Part shown: positions 42,402 through 50,274 of the stretch, piece by piece
Numbering within the stretch: the first letter of the stretch is position 1
How the letters are laid out: the number at the start of each line of letters is the position of its first letter
Source: Winogradskyella aurantiaca
Lineage (GTDB): Bacteria; Bacteroidota; Bacteroidia; Flavobacteriales; Flavobacteriaceae
NCBI RefSeq assembly: GCF_003362725.1
Contig: NZ_QKTV01000004.1
Coordinates: 124,001-188,000, forward strand
Length of the DNA stretch: 64,000 nt
Reading direction: 5' to 3'
Position numbers and translations under genes: made by a program
Notes under the pieces: model-generated
Told to the model about the DNA's origin: nothing
Database searches by the model: none
The model's input: only the letters and a program-made list of their open reading frames with translations

Positions 42402-43345
42402 ACTTTTTGTTCGAAAGGAAGATTTTTCAGGTCGACATTACCACCCGATAAAATAATTCCGACTTCTTTATTTTTAAAAGTTGATTTTTGTTTTAATACT
42501 GCTGCAAAAGGAACCGCACATGAGGGTTCAATTATTATTTTCATTCGTTCCCATATAAGCCTCATAGCTTCAATAATCTCATCTTCTTCTACGCGAATGA
42601 TATCATGAACCAATTCCTTTATAATGGGGAAATTACGATCCCCCAGATGCGTTCGTAATCCATCAGCAATCGTATTAAAAGATGTATTGGTTTCTATCTT
42701 TCCCGATTTTAGGGATCTATAAGCGTCATCAACATTCATAGGTTCCCCACCAATGACGACACATTTTCCTGAAAATTCATTAGCCGACAGAGCTGTTCCA
42801 GCAATGAGACCTCCACCACCAACTGGAGTTAATATAACATCCAGATCTGGATAGTCCTCAAGCAATTCTGTCGCGGCGGTGCTGTTGCCTATGATGACCT
42901 CATCCTGATTGGATGGATGCAAAAATGTTGCTCCTTTTGAGTTCTGAATGGCCATTGCAGTGGCCTCACGTGCTTCAGGAGTTGATTCGCACTCAATAAT
43001 TTCTCCCTGATAGGACCTAACAGCTTCTTTTTTAACATCTGGGGCATTTTCAGGCATAACTATATAGGCCTTAACTCCAAGTTTCAAGGCGGCCAAAGAT
43101 ACGGCTTGAGCAAAATTTCCAGACGAATGTGTGACCACACTTCTATCTCGCTCTTCCTGGCTTAAGGATAAAATAGCATTGGCAGCACCCCGCATTTTAA
43201 AAGCCCCCATCTTTTGGAAGTTCTCGCATTTAAAATAGAGCTTAGCGCCAGCTTCATCATTGAGTAATTGTGATGTGAGAACTGGCGTCCTATGAATATA
43301 AGGAGCCACACGTTCCTGTGCTTGTAATAAAATATCTCTGTTCAA
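42398..43345 (-). CDS. PLP-dependent threonine/serine dehydratase or racemase-like enzyme inside the paa operon
   Basis: The 315-residue fold-type-II PLP enzyme has the PLP lysine in G-A-F-K-M-R-G-A-A-N near residue 49, S-S-G-N-F-A-Q-A-V near residue 75 and the glycine loop P-V-G-G-G-G-L-I-A-G near residue 175. The final S-G-G-N-V binds the phosphate/pyridine side. It resembles biodegradative threonine dehydratase/serine racemase, but the usual S-S-G-N-H-A/G substrate loop has F in place of H. Zero base gap to paaG and a 4-base overlap to paaH show it is a genuine operon member. Its role in phenylacetate use is unknown. Confidence 0.85.
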   Translation of the reverse strand: MNRDILLQAQERVAPYIHRTPVLTSQLLNDEAGAKLYFKCENFQKMGAFKMRGAANAILSLSQEERDRSVVTHSSGNFAQAVSLAALKLGVKAYIVMPENAPDVKKEAVRSYQGEIIECESTPEAREATAMAIQNSKGATFLHPSNQDEVIIGNSTAATELLEDYPDLDVILTPVGGGGLIAGTALSANEFSGKCVVIGGEPMNVDDAYRSLKSGKIETNTSFNTIADGLRTHLGDRNFPIIKELVHDIIRVEEDEIIEAMRLIWERMKIIIEPSCAVPFAAVLKQKSTFKNKEVGIILSGGNVDLKNLPFEQKV

Positions 43346-44128
43346 CTATTGACCTTTGAAGTTAGGTTGACGCTTTTCAATGAATGCCGCTACTCCTTCT
43401 GCATAATCATCCGTTTGAGCCGCTTCAATTTGATATTCTGATTCCATAGCTAATTGCTCCTCTAATGAATTTGACATAGAGGCATTAAACAACTCCTTAA
43501 TCATTCCCAATGCCTTTGTTGGCATTTTGGACAATTTATCAGCTAATTTTAAAATCGTGGATTCAAATTCTTCTAAAGGTACAGCTTTATAAATCATTCC
43601 CATAGCCTCCGCCTCTTCAGCGGAAATCTTATCACCGAGCATGGCCAATGCCTGAGCTTTTTGGAAGCCTATTAAACGGGGTAAGGTATAGGTGCCACCA
43701 CTATCTGGAACAAGTCCTATGAGGCTAAATGCTTGAATAAAACTTACCTTTTGATGGGCTACCACAATATCACAAGCTAGGGCAATATTGGCTCCTGCGC
43801 CAGCCGCAACCCCATTTACGGCACCTATAACGGGCTTTTTGATAGTTCGTAATCTCTTAATTATAGGATTGTAGTGTTCTTCTAGTATTTTTCTAAATCC
43901 AGGATTGAGTTCAGGGTCGGTAACTTCCTTTAAATCTTGACCCGCACAAAATGCTTTTCCCGAGCCAGTTAAAACAATAGCTCTCACTGCATCATTGGCC
44001 TCACATTGACCCAATACATCCTGAAGTGCCAGAGCCATTTCCCTATTAAAACTATTAAATACTTCTGGTCTGTTAAGCGTAATCGTAGCTACTGCTTCCT
44101 CAATTTGTAGCGCAATAAAGTTGCTCAT
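43346..44128 (-). CDS. paaG: 1,2-epoxyphenylacetyl-CoA isomerase, PaaG
   Basis: The 260-residue crotonase-fold protein matches the PaaG pattern I know from E. coli (262 residues): L-N-R-P-E-V-F-N-S-F-N near residue 18, F-C-A-G-Q-D-L near residue 60, N-G-V-A-A-G-A-G-A-N near residue 105, and G-L-V-P-D-S-G-G-T-Y-T-L-P near residue 138 with the catalytic Asp. It converts the epoxide to the seven-membered oxepin-CoA. It begins at the last base before paaD ends, with no spacer. Confidence 0.92.
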   Translation of the reverse strand: MSNFIALQIEEAVATITLNRPEVFNSFNREMALALQDVLGQCEANDAVRAIVLTGSGKAFCAGQDLKEVTDPELNPGFRKILEEHYNPIIKRLRTIKKPVIGAVNGVAAGAGANIALACDIVVAHQKVSFIQAFSLIGLVPDSGGTYTLPRLIGFQKAQALAMLGDKISAEEAEAMGMIYKAVPLEEFESTILKLADKLSKMPTKALGMIKELFNASMSNSLEEQLAMESEYQIEAAQTDDYAEGVAAFIEKRQPNFKGQ

Positions 44129-44632
44129 TTATTTAAGACATTTAAAATAATCAAAAGGTTCCAGACAATCATCGCATTGGAACTGGGCTTTACAAGCAGT
44201 TGAACCAAATTGACTAACCATTCTGGTGTTTTTGGACGAACATTGTGGACAAGACACTAATCGCTTACCTTCCAATAATACCGCCTTATCGGCCTCAGGA
44301 TTTAATGGAGCTGCAATACCATAATTTTCAAGGGCAGCGCGTCCTTTTGGTGTAATCCAGTCTGTTGTCCAGGCGGGAGATAAAACAAGTTCTACTTCAG
44401 AAGTGTAACCAGCTTTCTTCAGTGCTCTATTGATGTCGTCCCCAATAACATCCATTGCTGGACATCCACTATAAGTTGGTGTAATCTTAACGTACACATG
44501 ATTTTTATCTAATTGTGCAGACCGTACCACACCCATTTCCAAAATTGATAAGACAGGAATTTCAGGATCTGAAACCTTCTCTAGAATTGGTATGAGCTGC
44601 TCATCGATATGTACGCCTTGAATCACTGTCAT
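44129..44632 (-). CDS. paaD: Phenylacetyl-CoA epoxidase accessory subunit PaaD
   Basis: The 167-residue product has a MIP18/SufT-like fold at residues 5-110, with S-D-P-E-I-P-V-L-S-I near residue 21 and T-Y-S-G-C-P-A-M near residue 53. A C-terminal cysteine cluster follows (C-P-Q-C near 132, C near 151, C-D-D-C near 157), a zinc or Fe-S binding site typical of PaaD. It is thought to help assemble the diiron epoxidase. Spacing to paaC is 1 base. Confidence 0.92.
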   Translation of the reverse strand: MTVIQGVHIDEQLIPILEKVSDPEIPVLSILEMGVVRSAQLDKNHVYVKITPTYSGCPAMDVIGDDINRALKKAGYTSEVELVLSPAWTTDWITPKGRAALENYGIAAPLNPEADKAVLLEGKRLVSCPQCSSKNTRMVSQFGSTACKAQFQCDDCLEPFDYFKCLK

Positions 44633-44633
44633 C

Positions 44634-45389
44634 TTACCAAGTCATATTTGGAAAGGTGCGTTGCATATACTGCATATCGCTTAGGATATAGCCCATATGT
44701 TCTGTATGCACACCTGCTTTTCCACCTTTTTGGAACCATTTAGATTCTGGAGTTACTAATTTAGATTCCTCCAAAACTTGAATGACTCTACTGTAATAAG
44801 GGTCCTTTAATTCTGAAAGATTCACCCCTATACCAGCCTCAATAATCTTATCATCAATGTTACTTGTATGAAACAGTTCATCTGTATACCGCCATAAATC
44901 ATCAATAGCGGCTTGAATACGTTGAGCACTTTCTGGAGTTCCATCGCCTAATCTTTTAATCCAATCTGTTGAAAAACGTTGATGGTAACTCACCTCTTTT
45001 ATCGCTTTGTTAGCGATAGCCGATAGGTTGAGATCGTTGCTATTTTTTAACTGATCTAAGAACAAAAAGTGAAACACATCAAACAGAAACTGTCTTGCTA
45101 TAGTGTATGCAAAATCAGTATTAGGTTGTTCTACCAACAGCACGTTTCTATATTCGCGCTCAGTTCTAAGAAATGCGACAGTATCCTCAGTGGCGTCGTT
45201 ACCAATTAATTTAGCAGCATATTGAAAATAGGATCGCGTTTGTCCGAAAAGATCCAATGAGATATTGGTACAAGCAATATCGGTCTCAAGGCTAGGGCCA
45301 TGACCACAAAGTTCACCAAGTCGCTGTCCTAAAATCAACGAATTATCTGCGACCCCTAGAATATATTCATATAACTCTTCCTTCATCAT
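44634..45389 (-). CDS. paaC: Phenylacetyl-CoA epoxidase structural subunit PaaC
   Basis: The 251-residue helical protein is the ferritin-like non-catalytic partner of PaaA. Blocks such as N-S-L-I-L-G-Q-R-L-G-E-L near residue 16, E-R-E-Y-R-N near residue 77 and I-K-E-V-S-Y-H-Q-R-F-S near residue 130 follow PaaC. The start overlaps the paaB stop: TAATGATG, with two adjacent ATGs to choose from. It acts in the cytoplasm in the A2C2-type core complex. Confidence 0.93.
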   Translation of the reverse strand: MMKEELYEYILGVADNSLILGQRLGELCGHGPSLETDIACTNISLDLFGQTRSYFQYAAKLIGNDATEDTVAFLRTEREYRNVLLVEQPNTDFAYTIARQFLFDVFHFLFLDQLKNSNDLNLSAIANKAIKEVSYHQRFSTDWIKRLGDGTPESAQRIQAAIDDLWRYTDELFHTSNIDDKIIEAGIGVNLSELKDPYYSRVIQVLEESKLVTPESKWFQKGGKAGVHTEHMGYILSDMQYMQRTFPNMTW

Positions 45390-45673
45390 TACATATGTTT
45401 TATTTCATCAGGAATGTTATAAAAAGTTGGATGACGGTATACCTTATCTTGAGCTGGCTCAAATAATTCGCCATTGTTCTCAGGATTAGAAGCTCTAATG
45501 TGCTTGGACTCCACTACCCAAATACTAACCCCTTCATTTCTTCGTGTGTAGACGTCTCTAGCATTTTCAAGAGCCATTTCAGCATCAGCGGCGTGTAAAC
45601 TACCAAAATGACGGTGCTCTAATCCATTTTTACTTCGTACAAATACTTCCCAAAGTGGCCAATTCTTACTCAT
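45389..45673 (-). CDS. paaB: Phenylacetyl-CoA epoxidase subunit PaaB
   Basis: The 94-residue product begins [13 protein letters not shown] with G-L-E-H-R-H-F-G-S-L-H-A-A-D near residue 17 and N-A-R-D-V-Y-T-R-R-N-E near residue 36, the conserved PaaB sequence. It bridges the PaaAC heterodimers. Both ends share one base with neighbouring stops (paaA and paaC), so translation is tightly coupled. Confidence 0.95.
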   Translation of the reverse strand: MSKNWPLWEVFVRSKNGLEHRHFGSLHAADAEMALENARDVYTRRNEGVSIWVVESKHIRASNPENNGELFEPAQDKVYRHPTFYNIPDEIKHM

Positions 45674-46629
45674 TACATTGCTTGTTTAGTTCGACTTTCT
45701 TCCTGCTTTTTAGCGTATGCCATAGCTGCATCTCTCACCCATTCACCATTCTCCCATGCTGACACTCGAGCATTGATACGCTGCTTATTCATAGGCCCAT
45801 GCCCTTTAACCACCTGCCAAAATTCATCCCAATCTATAGCACCAAAATCATATGATTGGCGCTCGTCGTTCCATTTTAAATCAGGATCTGGCACAGTTAA
45901 ACCAATTAATTCTGCCTGTGGCACTGTTTGATCAACAAATTGTTGACGTAATTCATCATTCGTCTTGCGCTTTAATTTCCATTTCATGGATTGAGCCGTA
46001 TGTACAGATTCTGCATCAGTTGGTCCAAACATCATTAAAGACGGCCACCACCATCTATTTAATGCGTCTTGAGCCATCGTCTTTTGTTCTTTTGTTCCTT
46101 CTGCCAGTGTCATCATAATTTCATAACCCTGTCTCTGGTGAAAACTTTCCTCTTTACACACACGAATCATTGCTCTGGCATAAGGACCATATGAAGTATT
46201 ACACAAAGGCACTTGATTGATAATTGCTGCACCATCAACCAACCATCCTATAGCTCCTATATCTGCCCATGTAATGGTAGGGTAATTAAAAATACTGGAA
46301 TATTTAGCCTTACCTGTGTGTAATTGCTCATATAATTCATCTCGAGAAATGCCAAGCGTTTCACAAGCACTATACAAATACAGACCGTGCCCGGCTTCAT
46401 CTTGAACCTTTGCCAAAAGTGCTACTTTACGTCTTAGAGATGGTGCTCTAGTGATCCAATTTCCTTCAGGTAGCATTCCAACAATTTCAGAATGCGCATG
46501 CTGAGATATCTGCCTAATATGGGTTTGACGGTACTTTTCAGGCATCCAGTCCTTCGGCTCAATTTTTTCGTCTCTAGCTATTCTAGCATCGAATTCTGCC
46601 TCTATATTCTTAATTTGATTTTCACTCAT
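45673..46629 (-). CDS. paaA: Phenylacetyl-CoA epoxidase catalytic subunit PaaA
   Basis: PaaA carries the diiron site that epoxidises the ring of phenylacetyl-CoA. The 318-residue sequence has the ligand helices in [12 protein letters not shown] near residue 91 and [11 protein letters not shown] near residue 152, supplying Glu/His ligands, and M-F-G-P-T-D-A-E near residue 196. The neighbouring gene order E-A-B-C-D is shared with other Bacteroidota paa clusters. It starts 37 bases after paaE stops. Confidence 0.96.
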   Translation of the reverse strand: MSENQIKNIEAEFDARIARDEKIEPKDWMPEKYRQTHIRQISQHAHSEIVGMLPEGNWITRAPSLRRKVALLAKVQDEAGHGLYLYSACETLGISRDELYEQLHTGKAKYSSIFNYPTITWADIGAIGWLVDGAAIINQVPLCNTSYGPYARAMIRVCKEESFHQRQGYEIMMTLAEGTKEQKTMAQDALNRWWWPSLMMFGPTDAESVHTAQSMKWKLKRKTNDELRQQFVDQTVPQAELIGLTVPDPDLKWNDERQSYDFGAIDWDEFWQVVKGHGPMNKQRINARVSAWENGEWVRDAAMAYAKKQEESRTKQAM

Positions 46630-46666
46630 TGCTAATGGATTTAAATCTTATTTCTTTTTCATTTAT

Positions 46667-47740
46667 TTAAACGTCAAAATCAACCGCCACACGATCTGAT
46701 GTTGGCACTGCCTGACAGCTCAAAACCAAATCCTGAGCCACTTCATCTTCCTCCAAGGCATAATTAATTTTCATCTCTACATCACCGTCAATCACCTTAC
46801 ACTTACAAGTACTGCAAACCCCACCCTTACAAGCGTATGGTAAATCGGCACCAGCATTTAATGCAGCATCAAGTATGTTATCGAACTCTTTGGTCATAGT
46901 AAAATTAAATTCTTTACCCCCATCGATAATGGTCACTTCAGTGCCCTCAACAGATTGTTGTGCTAAACGTTCTTGGCGCTTAATATCTTTATCTGATAAA
47001 CCAGTAACGAATAACTCAAAGTGAACCAATTCTTTGGGTAAACCAGCTTGAATTAAGTAGTTACTCACATAGTTGACCATTTGTTCAGGACCACAGAGAA
47101 AAACCTCATTGGTATCTGGAATATCAATAAATGTTTTCGTCAATACTGCCATTTTCTCATCATCGAAACGACCGTTAAACAAATCAATATCACGCTTTTC
47201 TTTTGTAAGGAAATAATATATCTCCAATCGACCAAAATAGGTGTTTCTAAGCTGTTCTAACTCCTCTTTAAATATGATTGATTTAGCTGTTTTATTGACA
47301 TAAAACAATTTACAAGTAGAATTTGGTTCCTTAGCCAGATGTGTCTTGATCATTGACATTACAGGGGTAATACCACTTCCAGCAGCGAAGAACAAATAGT
47401 TCTTTTTAATTCCATCTGATACATCGACACCAAAGGTTCCACTTGGGGGCATCACTTCCAAATAATCACCAGGTTCTAATTTCTCGTTAACATAGGTAGA
47501 AAATTTTCCCTCTGGAATCTGCTTAACGGCCACCTGCCATTTATCCTCAATAGGACTTGAGCACAAAGAATAAGATCGCCTCAAGTCTTCACCATTAATT
47601 ATTTGCCTCAGAGTTAAATGTTGACCTTGTCTAAAATTAAAACCAACCCTTAACTCCTCAGGAATATCAAAAGTAAGTACCGATGTATCATCGGTTTCCT
47701 TATAAACATCCTTAATCTGTATGCGATGGAAATCTGCCAT
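46667..47740 (-). CDS. paaE: Phenylacetyl-CoA epoxidase reductase subunit PaaE
   Basis: The 357-residue reductase passes electrons from NAD(P)H to PaaA. It has an FAD domain with R-R-S-Y-S-L-C-S-S near residue 54, an NAD domain with G-S-G-I-T-P-V-M-S near residue 121, and a C-terminal 2Fe-2S ferredoxin domain with C-K-G-G-V-C-S-T-C near residue 301 and a last Cys in L-S-C-Q-A near 341. It is the first structural gene after the TetR gene. The promoter and palindrome at 47760-47792 lie directly upstream. Confidence 0.95.
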   Translation of the reverse strand: MADFHRIQIKDVYKETDDTSVLTFDIPEELRVGFNFRQGQHLTLRQIINGEDLRRSYSLCSSPIEDKWQVAVKQIPEGKFSTYVNEKLEPGDYLEVMPPSGTFGVDVSDGIKKNYLFFAAGSGITPVMSMIKTHLAKEPNSTCKLFYVNKTAKSIIFKEELEQLRNTYFGRLEIYYFLTKEKRDIDLFNGRFDDEKMAVLTKTFIDIPDTNEVFLCGPEQMVNYVSNYLIQAGLPKELVHFELFVTGLSDKDIKRQERLAQQSVEGTEVTIIDGGKEFNFTMTKEFDNILDAALNAGADLPYACKGGVCSTCKCKVIDGDVEMKINYALEEDEVAQDLVLSCQAVPTSDRVAVDFDV

Positions 47741-47759
47741 TTACTTAATAAATCTAACC

Positions 47760-47777
47760 AACTAACAATTGTTAGTT
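47760..47777. promoter_or_regulatory. 18-bp perfect palindrome, candidate TetR operator
   Basis: AACTAACAATTGTTAGTT is identical to its own reverse complement over 18 bases. It lies between paaE (ATG at 47740) and the -7 box at 47785-47792 on the reverse strand, so a bound repressor would sit at or just after the transcription start. The upstream gene encodes a TetR protein. Confidence 0.7.
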
Positions 47778-47784
47778 ACATCAG

Positions 47785-47792
47785 CAAAGTTA
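47785..47792 (-). promoter_or_regulatory. -7 box TAACTTTG of the paa operon
   Basis: Reverse-strand TAACTTTG fits TAnnTTTG exactly, 8 bases upstream of the palindrome and about 45 bases from the paaE ATG. The -33 region falls at or within the end of the TetR gene. Confidence 0.6.
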
Positions 47793-47808
47793 ACCATAAA
47801 ATTCTTAA

Positions 47809-48375
47809 CTATGTGTTAATTCCTCTTATGAGTACTTCAGCTAAATCCTCAGAAAAGGATTGTAATTCCTCAATATTCTTCTTAGGTATCCACAAATACA
47901 AGGACCTTAGTGTGGTAAGCATAGAAAAAACAACAATATTGACATCAATATCCTTCAACTCACCAGCTGATATCCCTTGTTTAATAATTTGTCTAAAATT
48001 TGATTCGTAATCATCCCGCATTTGAATATACGCAGCTTGTTTTTTTTCAAGATGCATCCAATCGGAATTTAGTGCTGACATTCCGTTAGGATTTTGCACG
48101 GCCAAGTTCACATGTAGGTGCACAATTTGAGTTAGCTTTTGAATTGAAGTATTAGATTGATTCATAATTCTACCCATTCCTTCGGTAAAATCTTCCGCTA
48201 TACTAATAACTATAGCCTCCAGAATATCTTGTTTTGAAGAAATGTGGTTATACAAACTTGCGGCCTTAATCCCTAATGCAGATGCGAGATCTCTCATGGT
48301 TACTGCACTGTAACCTTTTTCACGGAATAGACTGGCCGCTGTTTTTAAAATTTCTTTTTTTCGGGATTCCATCAA
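47809..48375 (-). CDS. TetR family regulator, probable phenylacetate repressor
   Basis: The 188-residue product carries an N-terminal TetR helix-turn-helix: L-K-T-A-A-S-L-F-R-E-K-G-Y near residue 10, then T-M-R-D-L-A-S-A-L-G-I-K-A-A-S-L-Y-N-H near residue 26. The C-terminal domain is helical and ligand-binding. It lies immediately upstream of paaE in the same direction, and the palindrome at 47760 separates them. A second Met follows directly, so 48372 is an equally possible start. Phenylacetyl-CoA as ligand is inferred from the context and PaaR-type regulators. Confidence 0.88.
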   Translation of the reverse strand: MMESRKKEILKTAASLFREKGYSAVTMRDLASALGIKAASLYNHISSKQDILEAIVISIAEDFTEGMGRIMNQSNTSIQKLTQIVHLHVNLAVQNPNGMSALNSDWMHLEKKQAAYIQMRDDYESNFRQIIKQGISAGELKDIDVNIVVFSMLTTLRSLYLWIPKKNIEELQSFSEDLAEVLIRGINT

Positions 48376-48395
48376 TTATATAAAGATGCTTCAAT

Positions 48396-48409
48396 GTAAC
48401 TTAAGTTAC
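48396..48409. promoter_or_regulatory. 14-bp palindrome upstream of the TetR gene
   Basis: GTAACTTAAGTTAC is a perfect palindrome, 20 bases upstream of the TetR start. Its half resembles the sequence TGTAACTAAC flanking the operator at 47760-47780. It could be an autoregulatory site. Confidence 0.4.
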
Positions 48410-48454
48410 GCTTAGAAACCAGAATAAGTTGGACTTTTACAAAAATTATACGAT

Positions 48455-48763
48455 ATGGGATTATTAAATGTTCTTTTTGGAAACAGCTCAAAAGAAGTGC
48501 AAAACTATCTTCAAAAAGGGGCGATCATTTTAGATGTAAGAACGGATGGGGAATACAATTCCGATCATATTTCCGGAGCGAAACATATTCCTCTGCAGGA
48601 GTTAGAATACCGATTTCAGGAAATTGAAAAACTAAACAAACCGGTAATTGTGCATTGTGCTAGTGGTATGCGATCTGAAAAAGCTAGCAAATTCTTAAAC
48701 AGTTGTGGAATCGACACTATAAATGGGGGTGGAATTTCTGCGGTAAGGCAACATCTAAAATAA
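48455..48763 (+). CDS. Rhodanese-like domain protein
   Basis: The 102-residue single-domain rhodanese has A-I-I-L-D-V-R-T-D-G-E-Y near residue 23, G-A-K-H-I-P-L near residue 41 and the active-site loop V-H-C-A-S-G-M-R-S with Cys68. It likely moves sulfane sulfur or reads persulfide in the cytoplasm. No membrane or signal sequence is present. It is divergent from the TetR gene and followed by a hairpin. Confidence 0.88.
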   Translation: MGLLNVLFGNSSKEVQNYLQKGAIILDVRTDGEYNSDHISGAKHIPLQELEYRFQEIEKLNKPVIVHCASGMRSEKASKFLNSCGIDTINGGGISAVRQHLK

Positions 48764-48809
48764 AAAAACATTAGTCTCTTTATCCGAAGACAAGTATGAC
48801 TAATGTTTT
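48762..48809. terminator. Convergent-gene terminator between rhodanese and gldC
   Basis: AAAACATTAGTC (48765-48776) and GACTAATGTTTT (48798-48809) form a 12-base stem with a 21-base loop. On the reverse strand the second arm continues into seven T residues, so it best fits the end of the gldC transcript. The forward direction has only four Ts. Confidence 0.6.
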
Positions 48810-48881
48810 ACCCTTAGATTAATAGCTACACAAAGGTAGCTAATTTGCTATTCTTAAGGAAGCAATGAGGTTAAAAAATTG

Positions 48882-49217
48882 TTACTTTCCTAACTCAAGT
48901 TTTTCAGCAAAGTAATCACAGAAATCTTTCATGGTAGCCGTCATTTTTTCATCTTGAGTGGCTCTCATAAAGGTATCACTCATGGTAACAAGAGTCTGAT
49001 GAAAAAATTGTTTCATTTCATCAACCGGCATATCCTTTGTCCATAAATCGATTTTGAGCGTTTCCTGTGCATTACTATCCCATACAGACAGCATTACTGC
49101 TTTTGCCTCTTCATTATTAACACCGCCGTCTTCAGCCGACCAAAATAATTTTTCAGGAACTCTATTTTCATCAAGCTCTACGTTTAACTCAATCTTGGAT
49201 TTTATAACATCTGACAT
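48882..49217 (-). CDS. gldC: Gliding motility protein GldC
   Basis: The 111-residue GldC is a small cytoplasmic protein found with GldB in gliding Bacteroidota. The sequence has S-K-I-E-L-N-V-E-L-D-E-N-R-V-P near residue 7, F-W-S-A-E-D-G-G and the K-I-D-L-W-T-K-D-M-P-V-D-E-M-K-Q-F-F block near residue 54. It lies 9 bases after gldB in the same direction, as in Flavobacterium johnsoniae. It is not itself a structural motor part. Confidence 0.93.
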   Translation of the reverse strand: MSDVIKSKIELNVELDENRVPEKLFWSAEDGGVNNEEAKAVMLSVWDSNAQETLKIDLWTKDMPVDEMKQFFHQTLVTMSDTFMRATQDEKMTATMKDFCDYFAEKLELGK

Positions 49218-49226
49218 TCTATCCTT

Positions 49227-50216
49227 TTATTTATTTGGTTTGAATTTTGATTTTTTAAAAAGTTCATCCGCGGGCATTCGCATAAGTGTTGCTAGGTCAG
49301 CTTCTGTATTTTTAGCATACGCCCTAACTATCTGCCACCCTATATAAACACCAATCCTTCCTGGCGATTCATTATCTAACTCAAGATAAAACTTTGAATA
49401 AGGAGCTGGGTTTATAAATCTTCCATTTAGCTTGGTATCCGTACTATATAAAAGCTCTTTATCTATGAAATAACTCCATATTGAAGACTCATTATCATTA
49501 GCCCATTTTAATTGTTCTTCGCTGTAGCCAATTTTTTCTGCATCGGGTTTAAATGGGATCATAATATCCTTAAAATACAATTGCTTGCCCTGGTAGATCA
49601 TTTCGTCTAATAAGCTTCGTGGAGGCTTCTGTTGTACCATCTGCCTAGCATAAGCTTGAGCCAAATCGCATACAATTTGATCTTCTTTCATATTGGCGGA
49701 AATATATTGCGCAATATTTTGGTAAAACCTATGGTCTGCTCCCAGATAGTTATCCAGCGCAATTAACACAAGAGTATCCGTAGCTATGGTCTTATTTCTG
49801 TAGTCTACCTCATTAACTAAGGTCACAATTTCAGGAGTCTCAAAATCAGGATAATAATAAACCATATGCCTGTAGAAATCTTCTATTTGTCGTTGTGGCT
49901 CACTAAAATCATTGAACTTTTTGTCAACCTCAGAATACAACTCCTGCTGTAAAGGATCATTTATTTTATTGAGCCAGACAGAATCGGGCACCTTAGTATT
50001 AAACAAAAACGGAAATGCTAGTTTTAACTCTGGGAGATCAGAAGAATTGGCCTTTGACAACATTTGATCAAATCTAGAAACCCGTAATTCAATAGGAATT
50101 TTTAATATCTCGCTATTGATTCCATTGTCTTTTTTACATGCCAAAAAAGAAGAAATCATGAGAACAACAACTACCTTAGAAACGTTCTTTCTTAAAAACA
50201 TTTTAATGCCAATCAC
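49227..50216 (-). CDS. gldB: Gliding motility lipoprotein GldB
   Basis: The 329-residue lipoprotein has a signal ending I-S-S-F-L-A-C near residue 27, preceded by a basic segment; an internal ATG at 50201 is an alternative start. The mature part begins K-K-D-N-G with I-P-I-E-L-R-V-S-R-F-D, the typical GldB opening, and a D-N-Y-L-G-A-D-H block near residue 155. GldB is required for gliding in flavobacteria and supports the outer-membrane parts of the type IX system. It precedes gldC by 9 bases. Confidence 0.93.
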   Translation of the reverse strand: MIGIKMFLRKNVSKVVVVLMISSFLACKKDNGINSEILKIPIELRVSRFDQMLSKANSSDLPELKLAFPFLFNTKVPDSVWLNKINDPLQQELYSEVDKKFNDFSEPQRQIEDFYRHMVYYYPDFETPEIVTLVNEVDYRNKTIATDTLVLIALDNYLGADHRFYQNIAQYISANMKEDQIVCDLAQAYARQMVQQKPPRSLLDEMIYQGKQLYFKDIMIPFKPDAEKIGYSEEQLKWANDNESSIWSYFIDKELLYSTDTKLNGRFINPAPYSKFYLELDNESPGRIGVYIGWQIVRAYAKNTEADLATLMRMPADELFKKSKFKPNK

Positions 50217-50224
50217 GATTGAAT

Positions 50225-50232
50225 TATTTTTG
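50225..50232 (+). promoter_or_regulatory. -7 box TATTTTTG for nadE
   Basis: Exact TAnnTTTG, 43 bases upstream of the nadE ATG at 50275, in the 58-base region divergent from gldB. Confidence 0.5.
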
Positions 50233-50274
50233 CTGGTAAAGGTACATTACTTTTAACTTAATACACTTACAAAA

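Noticed and set aside
43346-44128. paaG as the missing PaaF hydratase
   Set aside because: Its motifs, including the Asp in G-L-V-P-D-S-G-G, fit the isomerase PaaG, so it does not fill the hydratase step.
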